This document shows, piece by piece, positions 26,544-34,383 of a stretch of 64,000 bases of DNA. The notes beneath the pieces were generated by a model. It saw nothing but the letters and a program-made list of their open reading frames with translations, searched no databases and was not told where the DNA came from. Position 1 is the first letter of the stretch, and the number at the start of each line of letters is the position of its first letter. The DNA comes from Strongylocentrotus droebachiensis (taxonomy: Eukaryota > Echinodermata > Echinoidea > Camarodonta > Strongylocentrotidae): NCBI GenBank assembly GCA_035222895.1, contig JAVYIG010000035.1:744001-808000 (forward strand), written 5' to 3'. Made by a program: the position numbers and the translations under genes.

Positions 26544-27037
26544 AGGTATTACAAAGTTTTGGTATGGGGTCATGAATTTGGTTCAAATTAACATATTGGA
26601 AGCATATGCGTTCCTACAATATTCATTGATCGTTGTCCCGGTTGGAATCGAGTCTAAAGTTATGAAATTATAAATAATTAACTCTTTATGTTGTATAGCT
26701 CCCTCTCAAGGTCAAGATATCAATTTAGCTATGAAACAATGTTTCTTTACTAAAATCGACCGATTAGCTATTCCCGTTTGGAAATTATATATCACAACTA
26801 CATATTCTGAGATTTTCATGGTCGCAGCTACTATAGTACGACCGTAGGCGCTATTTGAAATTCATCAAAATTTACCGGGAGCACCGGTAAATTTTTGTAT
26901 TCAACTTTTCTCGAAAACAGAAGTGTTTCAGGGGTTAAGTGCTTATAATACATCTAAAGGGGCATCCAAATATATCAAAATTGTTAAGATTCACCATCCA
27001 CCCAATTTTCAAAATTTCCCAAAACTTTGTATTACCT
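26544..27037. mobile_element. Nonautonomous TTAA-target transposon (piggyBac/Kolobok type)
   Basis: TTAA flanks both sides (26540-26543 and 27038-27041). The ends are inverted repeats: left AGGTATTACAAAGTTTTGG, right reverse-complement AGGTAATACAAAGTTTTGG, with one mismatch in 19 bases. The 494-bp interior has no transposase frame. TTAA duplication is the mark of the piggyBac and Kolobok superfamilies, and the end sequence alone does not let me choose. A perfect short hairpin (AAATTTACCGG / CCGGTAAATTT) sits at about 26868-26894. Confidence 0.75.
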
Positions 27038-27041
27038 TTAA

Positions 27042-29995
27042 TAGTCAAGATATCTAAAAAGTTATCTATCTTATAATATCACAAGCTCTATTTTGTATGC
27101 AACGCAATAGCTTAATTAGTTCAATATTGTACTGATAGTGAACACGGATTGTTAATATCTGGGCTTTGATTTCCCTCTTGGTCAAAAACTCCCATAATTT
27201 TTTGCTAAATCTTCTACAGCTTTAGATTAAAGAAACGATCGGGAATCATTTCAAGAGCCATTTGAATACCACTTTGTTTATCGCATACAAATCATGTCAC
27301 TGATTACGTGATGCGTCAAGATAAAGTCTCACATTTCGAAAGGTGATGGATAATGTTACTGAAATTACATTTATAAGTTGCTTTTTCTCAAAGAAATTAT
27401 GATCGTATTTAAATAATACTGTTATTCCTGTTCGTGACAATTATTTCCTGTATATTTAATTGGTCCTCAAAAAGAGATATGCATGTATTCTCATGATCAA
27501 TTAATGTATAATCATGATCAATTAATGACGATACATGAACAAGGACAGAAGTCTTACTCTTATCCTAAGCTTCTTAATAATATTCAAATTGTTTTAACAA
27601 CCGTAATGGATATGAAAAGCAAAATCTCAGTAAAATCATGGACGTAGTTTATAATATATTCGTATGAAATGATAAAAAGGTATATATAAATATTCCCCTC
27701 CATCTTGCGTCGTCTTAAGGAGTTTGATGAACGTAGACTATGGCTTATATAGGCAATGGCATAGATAGTTAGATTAAAGACGCTGAGTACATGCGACCTA
27801 TAATAATGATGGCAGTGAGGCAAAACTCATTTCTTATTAATTTAGCATTCTCGAGCTAGCAGTCCAGTTGGGATAATTAGGGTTAGTTTGTTCAGATGGT
27901 GGCAGGATGTACTGGCTATGTCCCGTGCAATTAGCTTCAAGTTTCGAGTTTCAAGTTAATCTATTTTCCACTTTATCTAACATCGCGTTGAGATAGAGAT
28001 TAAGATATATAACACGGTTGGGTTCTTTTCTACGAGATTACAACATGAATGTTGTTAAAATGTTATTAGCCAGTTCGCATAAATGCTGTCGCTCTTTTTC
28101 GTCATCATTTTATTTGCAATGTCTGTTTACGCGAAGACAAATGTGCTCATTATCGATGAAACTGACGTTCATGTTTGACATTATATGTAAACAATAACGT
28201 GATTTCAGGCTTTCCTTGGCTCCGGTTTTAACGAAATAAGATCTCATTCGTCTTGTGATTGTCGAATCGTGCTCTAAGGAGGGAAATCAAATTATATGAA
28301 CGATTTCTGTTTAGATTTACTTCTAAAAGACGTGGTTTAACCTTGCTATGAGGATTTAATTGTGTTTGTTGTACGAATCGTAGTTTACCCGGCCTAAATA
28401 AAATGGCTAAATATCAAAATTATAAATGTAATATTTTTCACCGAATTCTATGTTTCATCACTTGATTGACAAAAGCGAGGCATGTTTGAAATGAAATGCA
28501 TTCATATATTATATATTATATTGCCGTGTGTATTTTTTTATTTATTTATTTATTCATCAACTCATTTAGGCCTACTTGATATTCATTATTTATCTGCTTT
28601 TTTTCTTTTTTTTTCTTTTTTTTTTCTACTTCTGTGACTGTTTCAACTACGAAAGTGTCTATCTGTAGTATTGTAAAGTAACACCCAAATTATCTAAAAT
28701 ACCATTACTCTACTCTTTGATATTACGTATGACCACAAACCTGATTACCTATTCCGTCCAAGCAAACACCATTCGCTACATGCATGCAACTCAAGTACTT
28801 TTTAATGAGCACAAGCATTGTCGGGCGAGTTGGCTAAGACAATCCACTGTCTAAATACATCAGCCTACTTCAATTTCAATTACGGCCAGGCAAATGGCTC
28901 ATTAGTTTGGCGGCCTCAGCAGGAAAGGAAAGACCACCTTCCTGCAATAGGATTACATGAAGAAAGAATAGAGGTAATAATGAGGCCTTTTAATTCCATT
29001 ACAGGTGGGATGTAGAGGTGTATTATCCTGGGAATTATTGACACTTAGTAGTTTATTTGATGCGATGGTCCGTTTCTTGAAACCCGTTTACAGTATCAGC
29101 AACTTAGCCTTCAAAGTACTTCCTCTGATTCATCTCATGTCAGCTGGCAGGTTAACAAAGCACAGTAAAATACTGCATTTGTTTACTTTACGCTTGGAAA
29201 GCGAAGAAATAGTCACACAGATCTTCATAAAGCACCATGTGATGTTATAAAAGCGTTTTGCTACGATTTAAAACAAATTGTCGTTGCAGTAAAATGTATA
29301 CACATTTGTCGTCATGTCGCAATAAGTGGACTCGTAAATTAATACATTGAACATGTTAGATGCAAATCAACTGATCTGAATATTCGGTTAGCTGTCTATA
29401 ACTCATTTATGAGGAAGTGTAGGATGAGGTCCTCTCAAAATGCACATGAGTGTAAATCAACTCAGTGGGAGAGTTAGTGAAATCCCACGTTCAAAATAGT
29501 GAATTCCAATCGCAAAAGGGTGATTCAATGTGAATTCCAATCCTAAAATGGTAATTCTACCAATACTTTGGAGGGGATTCAACTCCCAAACGAAGGGAGT
29601 CCTAATTTGACTCCTAAAATGGTTGATTGCCGCTCTATTGCATCAGGAGAGTAGAGGAATTTATTCCCTACATATTTTTTTCTTCTCTCTCTCTTACTCA
29701 AAGAGGAGGCGGTGGGGACTCTTTCGGCATCCCTGATTTCGTTTATGCATATCAATGTTTCTAGCTGCACTACAAAGCTCCAAATGCATTTATTACGTAT
29801 GAACCAACCTTAAACCTACATTTTAATTGGATACAAACCCTTTGGAGAACAAATATGATTAGCTACGTTTCATCTTGTCAATCCGTGAAAGTTCCCCAGC
29901 ATCCATTAATTGCTCCTGCCGCTTTTTACTTCCACACAAGGATGTTAAATTTCAGCATTGGGGCGAATAGATGAAAGTGGCGGAAAAGGCTTACG
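27042..29995. other. Non-genic stretch
   Basis: AT-rich. A T-rich run lies at about 28600-28625. A frame at 28818-29015 has balanced composition but no recognised domain or supporting splice structure, so it is not called. Confidence 0.5.
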
Positions 29996-29998
29996 TAA

Positions 29999-30048
29999 TG
30001 CTAGGAGTCCACTGGGCCGGCGCCAGTTGGTGCCAGTTCGCGCCAAAG
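29999..30048 (+). repeat. Harbinger left terminal inverted repeat
   Basis: The first 23 bases match the reverse complement of the right end exactly. The next ~27 bases (CAGTTGGTGCCAGTTCGCGCC region) match with a few changes. Position 29999 directly follows the TAA duplication. Confidence 0.92.
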
Positions 30049-30345
30049 ATTATGTGATTGGCGCGTAGTGGCTCGCTGTGACGCCGAATTAATGTCCGCT
30101 CGGCATGTGTCGCCAAGTGGAATAAACTGGGTGCCATATGCCGTGCGCCAAATGCCACCCGGCTTGCTCCAAAATGTTGCGCCAGTTTGCGCCAGTTCGC
30201 GCCATTACACGGCCATTTGATTCCAAAATTCACCCTGTTGGCGCCATTCGCGCCAATAGACGGCTACTTTGCTCCACTTGGTGATTAGTTTGTGCCAAAG
30301 GTCACCAAATTGGTTTGAACTTGCCGCCGCTTGGCGCTACTTGCC
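30010..30345. repeat. Harbinger left subterminal GGCGCCA-type array
   Basis: Words such as TTGGCGC, GCGCCA, TTGGTGCCA and TGCGCCA recur in both orientations through about 335 bases between the left end and the promoter. The same words fill the right subterminal region, while the AT-rich middle of the element lacks them. Subterminal short repeats often serve as transposase binding sites, which is the likely role here. Confidence 0.75.
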
Positions 30346-30348
30346 GAC

Positions 30349-30385
30349 TATATAAATACCGGCCATCGGCTACCTGGTTCAGTCC
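30349..30385 (+). promoter_or_regulatory. TATA box and initiator of the transposase gene
   Basis: TATATAAATA (30349-30358) is followed about 30 bases later by TTCAGTCC (30378-30385), a good initiator match with its A at 30381. The spacing is that of a standard Pol II core promoter. It sits just outside the left subterminal array and about 57 bases before the first long-frame ATG. Confidence 0.7.
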
Positions 30386-30400
30386 CTCCTCAGCTGCTGT

Positions 30401-30436
30401 ATGAACAACATCTCTACTAAATATTTACAATTTTGA
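30401..30436 (+). CDS. Short upstream ORF in the transposase leader
   Basis: The first ATG after the predicted start site opens 11 codons and ends in TGA at 30434-30436, one base before the ATG at 30438 that begins the interrupted transposase frame. It would be the first start met by a scanning ribosome. Its peptide has no recognised function; whether it is translated is unknown. Confidence 0.35.
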   Translation: MNNISTKYLQF

Positions 30437-30437
30437 T

Positions 30438-30551
30438 ATGTCTGAGGCTTTTGATAATGTTGGAGTGATGATGCTGCTCCAACGGAAGACGATGAGAGAT
30501 GCTGAGGTGGCCACTGCCTATCAACTTATGCTGGCCAATCCTGAAGAATAA
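30438..30551 (+). pseudogene. Interrupted N-terminal part of the transposase frame
   Basis: ATG at 30438 opens 37 codons ending in TAA at 30549-30551. The same frame then continues without another stop for 15 codons into the ATG at 30597, passing through a Lys/Arg-rich PPKKKRK stretch that looks like a nuclear localisation signal and a tryptophan pair (HNWWFRP). HARBI1-like transposases usually have such a W-RP segment just upstream of the part that remains open. The stop therefore probably broke a longer protein of about 436 residues. The alternative is that translation normally begins at 30597. Confidence 0.65.
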
Positions 30552-30596
30552 GAGCCTCCTAAGAAGAAAAGGAAGCACAACTGGTGGTTTAGACCC

Positions 30597-31748
30597 ATGC
30601 TTCACCCACAGTTGAGGGCCGAACGTGGACAGTACCACACTTTGATGGAAGAGCTGAGGGAGAATGACAGGAGGAAGTTCAAGAACTACACCAGGGTGTC
30701 CCCAGAGATGTTTGATGACCTGTTGGTCAGGCTTACACCCCACTTGCAGAAGAAGGACACCCACTTCAGGAAGGCCATTCCCCCTGGTCTCAAGTTGTCC
30801 GTCTTCCTGCGCCATCTCGCCACTGGGGCCACCTATGCCGAGCTGTCTTACAACTTCCGAGTGGGCAACGAAACTATCCAGAAGTTTGGCCCTGATGTAG
30901 CCAGAGCGATAATGGATGAGTATGCTGCAGAAGTCATCTCCCTCCCCACAACCAATGAAGGCTGGCTTGAGGTTGCAGGTGATTTTGAAGCCAGATGGAA
31001 TCTTCCTTACTGTCTGGGAGCCTATGATGGAAAGCACATCCATCTCCAGAAGCCCAACAAATCAGGCAGCCTTTACTTCAACTACAAGCAGTTCTTCTCG
31101 GTTGTCCTGATGGCTCTGGTAGATTCAAAGTACCAGTTCCTGTGGATCGATATGGGTGGGGTTGGCCATCAGTCTGATGCCCAGATCTACAACAACAGTG
31201 AACTGAAGGAGTGCATTGAAGCTGGCACTTTATGCATCCCAGATCCAGCTCCTCTTCCCCATGATGATGAAAAGCACCCTATGCCGTACTTCTTCGTTGG
31301 AGACGATGCCTTCGCCATGAGGACGTATATGATGGAGCCCTATGGCCGTCGTAACATGGACCAACAGCAGAAGATCTTCAACTACAGGCTGTCCAGGGCA
31401 AGGCGTGTGGTTGAAAATGCCTTTGGCATTCTGGCTCTGCGGTTCCATTGTTTCCTTGGCCAGATGAGACAGGAACCAGACACAGTCCGCCTGCTCGTTG
31501 AAGCTGCCGTCATGCTGCACAACCTCATCAGGAAGCGCTATCAGGCATTAGACGTCCGCATGTTGGACCAGGAGGATGCCCAGCACAACCTCATCCCTGG
31601 AGCTTGGAGAACTGCCGCCATCACTGAGGATTTGAACAGGCCCATCAGGGGAAACAGGGTCACTGAGATTGCCAAACGCCAGAGAGATACGCTCAAGTAT
31701 TACTTCAACAGTGCGGGAGCGGTTGCATGGCAGGATAAGATGGTCTAG
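30597..31748 (+). CDS. PIF/Harbinger transposase (HARBI1-like DDE nuclease)
   Basis: This 383-codon frame encodes a DDE_Tnp_4-type endonuclease that would cut and paste the surrounding element in the nucleus. Residues about 33-105 form a predicted helix-turn-helix region (SPEMFDDLLVRL ... AELSYNFRVGNETI). The catalytic core follows: D144 in GAYDGKHIHL, D194 in HQSDAQIYNN, the GDDAF motif at 235-239, and E273 in RRVVENAFG, all in family order and spacing. The tail (about 300-383) has the usual HNLIRKRY helix. No frameshift or stop lies within the frame, and codon use is GC-richer than the flanks, as in a recently moved element. It lies in frame with an upstream segment cut off by one TAA. Host domestication is possible but unlikely, since matching ends and target duplication are intact. 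Confidence 0.92.
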   Translation: MLHPQLRAERGQYHTLMEELRENDRRKFKNYTRVSPEMFDDLLVRLTPHLQKKDTHFRKAIPPGLKLSVFLRHLATGATYAELSYNFRVGNETIQKFGPDVARAIMDEYAAEVISLPTTNEGWLEVAGDFEARWNLPYCLGAYDGKHIHLQKPNKSGSLYFNYKQFFSVVLMALVDSKYQFLWIDMGGVGHQSDAQIYNNSELKECIEAGTLCIPDPAPLPHDDEKHPMPYFFVGDDAFAMRTYMMEPYGRRNMDQQQKIFNYRLSRARRVVENAFGILALRFHCFLGQMRQEPDTVRLLVEAAVMLHNLIRKRYQALDVRMLDQEDAQHNLIPGAWRTAAITEDLNRPIRGNRVTEIAKRQRDTLKYYFNSAGAVAWQDKMV

Positions 31749-32322
31749 ACAAGATTTGTAGTACTTTTGCACAGGAGTAAAGACTGTTTTAGAAAACATT
31801 GATTGTGAAATTGTATTTCACTATGGACTGGTGTGATGCATTGGTTAACAAAGTGCTCTTTGTCATATTGTATTGTTGTATGAAAACATTTGTCATATTG
31901 AATTATGTTAGGAAAACCTCAATTTTATTACATTGTGATAAAGCCCAACACTCATAATAATTTTTTCTTTGTGTTAATATGTCCTATAAATGATAACGGT
32001 GCAGTACTGAAATGTTATTTGTAGAATGCAAAATTTATTAATGTCTCCCAAATATTCCTAAATGTAATTTATTTCCTAAACTGCTAAGTACTTTTGCTGT
32101 TTGATTAATTATTAAATAGCAAAATTAAATAGTAATTTAAGAAAAAAATACATGCATTAATATTTGGCAGTATTTATTATATCACTGTTAAACATTTAAG
32201 TCATTCTACCAATTGGCCCAGAACAATACATTATTCACAACACCTTTGTAACAAGACAACAATAAATCACAAATGACATTTTTTTATGGTATTTTAATGA
32301 CATAATACAAATATGCATACAT
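31749..32322 (+). other. AT-rich Harbinger 3' region
   Basis: Non-coding sequence after the transposase stop, with no second gene. AATAAA at 32271-32276 is a candidate polyadenylation signal for the transposase transcript, about 520 bases after the stop and just before the nested insertions. Confidence 0.55.
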
Positions 32323-32504
32323 CAGGCGCGTACGCAGGATTTTTTCAAGGGGGGGGGGGGTTAACATTTATAAATCGGTCCGAAAATTTCGCAACGACTC
32401 AGCCAGCCGCTGAATAAGCGGGGGGGGGGGGGGGTAAGAGGACAATTTTTCTTTTTTTTTTATAAAAAAATCAAAAAAAAAAATCAAAAGGGGGGGGTTT
32501 AGGT

Positions 32505-32537
<33 letters not shown>

Positions 32538-32614
32538 GGGGGGGGGGGGTTTACATACATAAAATTACCAAAGGGGGGGGGGTTAACCCCCAACCCCCCC
32601 TGCTTACGCGCCTG
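32323..32614. mobile_element. hAT-like MITE nested at the Tc1 boundary
   Basis: The ends are CAGGCGCGTACGCAGG and, reverse-complemented, CAGGCGCGTAAGCAGG, with one mismatch in 16. The flanking octamers GCATACAT and GCATACCC match at 6 of 8 bases, fitting an aged hAT-type duplication. The right octamer overlaps the left end of the Tc1-like element, so this insertion probably came after it. The 292-bp body is mostly G-runs and T-runs; a proline/lysine-rich minus-strand frame over it is an artefact. Confidence 0.6.
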
Positions 32615-32619
32615 GCATA

Positions 32620-33249
32620 CCCTCCCATGCCATAAGTATTGCAACATGATGAAATTCGTTAAATTTGTGGTTAAATTTGTGTAGATGGGAACATTGATAA
32701 CGCCAAATATCGAGATATTCTGGACGCCCACTTGTTTCCATCCATTGCTAACATCTTTGGCAACGCGCAACACCCGTTCGTCTTCCAGGATGACAACGCA
32801 CCGGCACACAGGGCAGCCAGGATGGACCAATGGTATGACGAAACTGGCGTCAACAGGGTGCAGTGGCCGGCGCAATCACCAGATGCTAACCCGATAGAGA
32901 ATCTGTGGGATGACATCAAGAGAGCCAACACCAAAGACCGACCAACCACGAGGGAAGGTTTGGTCCGCTCTATCTTCAGGGCCTGGGGCAGCATCACCCA
33001 AGAAAGATTGCAAGGACTCTACGCGACGATGCCAAGAAGGATGCGCGCCAAGAAGGATATCCAACAAAATACTAGAGATTCGTGAATCTTACATGAAAAA
33101 TGACTATTGATATATCAATAAAATGTGCCTGATAGTATGATAAAAAATGATGCACTACATATTCATTAAAACAGCACTCATTTTCATGTAATTATTTGTC
33201 TCCTGTGTAATGTGTGTGTCTATGTTGCAATACTTTTGGCACGGGAGGG
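32620..33249 (+). mobile_element. Truncated Tc1-like element nested in Harbinger
   Basis: TA lies on both sides (32618-32619 and 33250-33251), as in Tc1/mariner insertions. The ends are inverted: left CCCTCCCATGCCATAAGTAT, right reverse-complement CCCTCCCGTGCCAAAAGTAT, continuing to TGCAACAT. That gives two mismatches in 28. At 630 bp it is about half the usual Tc1 length, with the 5' half of the transposase gene deleted while both ends remain. Confidence 0.88.
32675..33085 (+). pseudogene. Tc1-like transposase, C-terminal half only
   Basis: The frame is open from about 32675 to TGA at 33083-33085. It reads VDGNIDNAKYRDILDAHLFP, then the second catalytic aspartate in FQDDNAPAHRA and the glutamate in SPDANPIENLW. 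Exactly 34 residues separate that D and E, the DD34E spacing of the Tc1 family. The DNA-binding domain and the first catalytic D are missing, and no start codon is in context, so it cannot make active enzyme. Upstream of 32675 the frame meets a TAA, marking the deletion junction between about 32650 and 32675. AATAAA at 33117-33122 is the likely old polyadenylation signal. Confidence 0.9.
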
Positions 33250-33399
33250 TACATCACACACTTACAAAAAACAGTCACCCAACTGTCCAATCACATTCAT
33301 GAACACATTAAAGCTCCATGAATAAGTGTCAATCACAGTAAGAAACACTATGCTCCTTAAGTGTCAAAAATAGTGAGAAACACAATTCTCCATAACTAT

Positions 33400-33810
33400 C
33401 AATAAAAAATCCTGAAAAGCACAAGCATGATAACAACACAATGCTATAATACACTTTATAATTCTCGATATCTTCCAGTACCTTTTATAAAGGCTAAAAT
33501 GATTGAGCAGTTTTCTTCTTTTCAAGTAGATCTTTTAGGTTAGGATTCGTCACATGAAGTCTGCGATACATACGATTCCTCCGTCACTCTGTTATTTTTA
33601 TGGAGACAAAAAAAAATATCCTGAAAAGCACAGTACCTTTTATAAAGGCTAAACTGATTGAGCAGTTTTCTTCTTTTCCAAGTAGATTTTTTTTAAGGTT
33701 AGGATTCGTCACATGAAGTCTGCAATACATATCCTGAAAAGCACAGTACCTTTTATAAAGGCTAAAATGATTGAGCAGTTTTCTTCTTTTCCAAGTAGAT
33801 TTTTTTTTTC
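33400..33810. repeat. Three direct copies of a CCTTTTATAAAGGC unit in the Harbinger
   Basis: CCTTTTATAAAGGCTAAA begins near 33481, 33636 and 33749. Each copy is followed by ATTGAGCAGTTTTCTTCTTTT. Copies one and two continue into GGTTAGGATTCGTCACATGA; copy three stops after TTCTTTTCCAAGTAGATTT and runs into the right subterminal array. A CCTGAAAAGCAC segment precedes each copy. Confidence 0.8.
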
Positions 33811-33839
33811 TTTTTTTCCTGCGATGCCGTCCTGGTTTT

Positions 33840-34360
33840 ATAGGCGGCAAGTGGCGCCGAATGGCGGGCAACCAGGTGGCATTTTGCGCGAAGTATCACC
33901 AATCGGGTGCCGTTTGGCTCGCGCCCACTGCACATTTGGCGCGCTTTGGCGGGCTATCCGCCTCTGTTGGAATTATTTGGCGCGTAGTGGCGCAAACAAG
34001 GTGCCACTTGGCGCCAAGTGGCGCAATGTGTGCGCGAAATCTCATTGGCGCAACTTGGCGCGCGCCATTACATTCCAGTGGATTCCAATAGGCGGATTGT
34101 TTGCGCCAACGGGCGATATGTTCACGCCATTTGGTGCCACTTGGCGGACACTTGGCGCTGATTGCTCGATGCAAGTGGCGCGACGAAAATTTCAAACATT
34201 TTGAAATTTTCTTGCCGCCACATTCAAATTTGGTGCCGTTACGGGCCACCACGAGCCAGTTGGGAGGCAGTTTGAGCCACTACACGCCACTAGGCACCTT
34301 ATTGGCGACACTAGGCGCCACAGTAAATTGCATTGGCGCAAACTGGCGCCAACTGAAGCC
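33840..34360. repeat. Harbinger right subterminal GGCGCCA-type array
   Basis: Very dense TTGGCGC, GTGGCGC, GCGCCA and TTGGTGCC words in both orientations over about 520 bases, including CACTTGGCGCCAAGTGGCGC near 34000. Open frames on both strands across it follow from repetition and high GC, not coding. Confidence 0.8.
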
Positions 34361-34380
34361 GGCCCAGTGGACTCCTAGCA
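34331..34380 (-). repeat. Harbinger right terminal inverted repeat
   Basis: Read on the minus strand it begins TGCTAGGAGTCCACTGGGCC, identical to the left end for 23 bases. It is followed on the + strand by the TAA duplication at 34381-34383. Confidence 0.92.
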
Positions 34381-34383
34381 TAA

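Larger units (their letters stand above)
29999..34380 (+). mobile_element. PIF/Harbinger DNA transposon with nested insertions
   Basis: The 4382-bp element is bounded by TAA target duplications (29996-29998 and 34381-34383), the 3-bp TWA-type target of PIF/Harbinger. Both ends begin TGCTAGGAGTCCACTGGGCC and continue as a slightly diverged inverted repeat to about 50 bases. It contains a TATA/initiator promoter, a DDE transposase frame on the + strand, GGCGCCA-rich arrays inside each end, a three-copy internal repeat, and a truncated Tc1-like copy with a hAT-like insertion at its left edge. No second (Myb/SANT-like) protein, which autonomous Harbingers normally carry, could be found. Confidence 0.93.

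Noticed and set aside
30417-31043. 208-codon frame on the minus strand
   Set aside because: It is the shadow of the Harbinger transposase coding strand, with no domain of its own.
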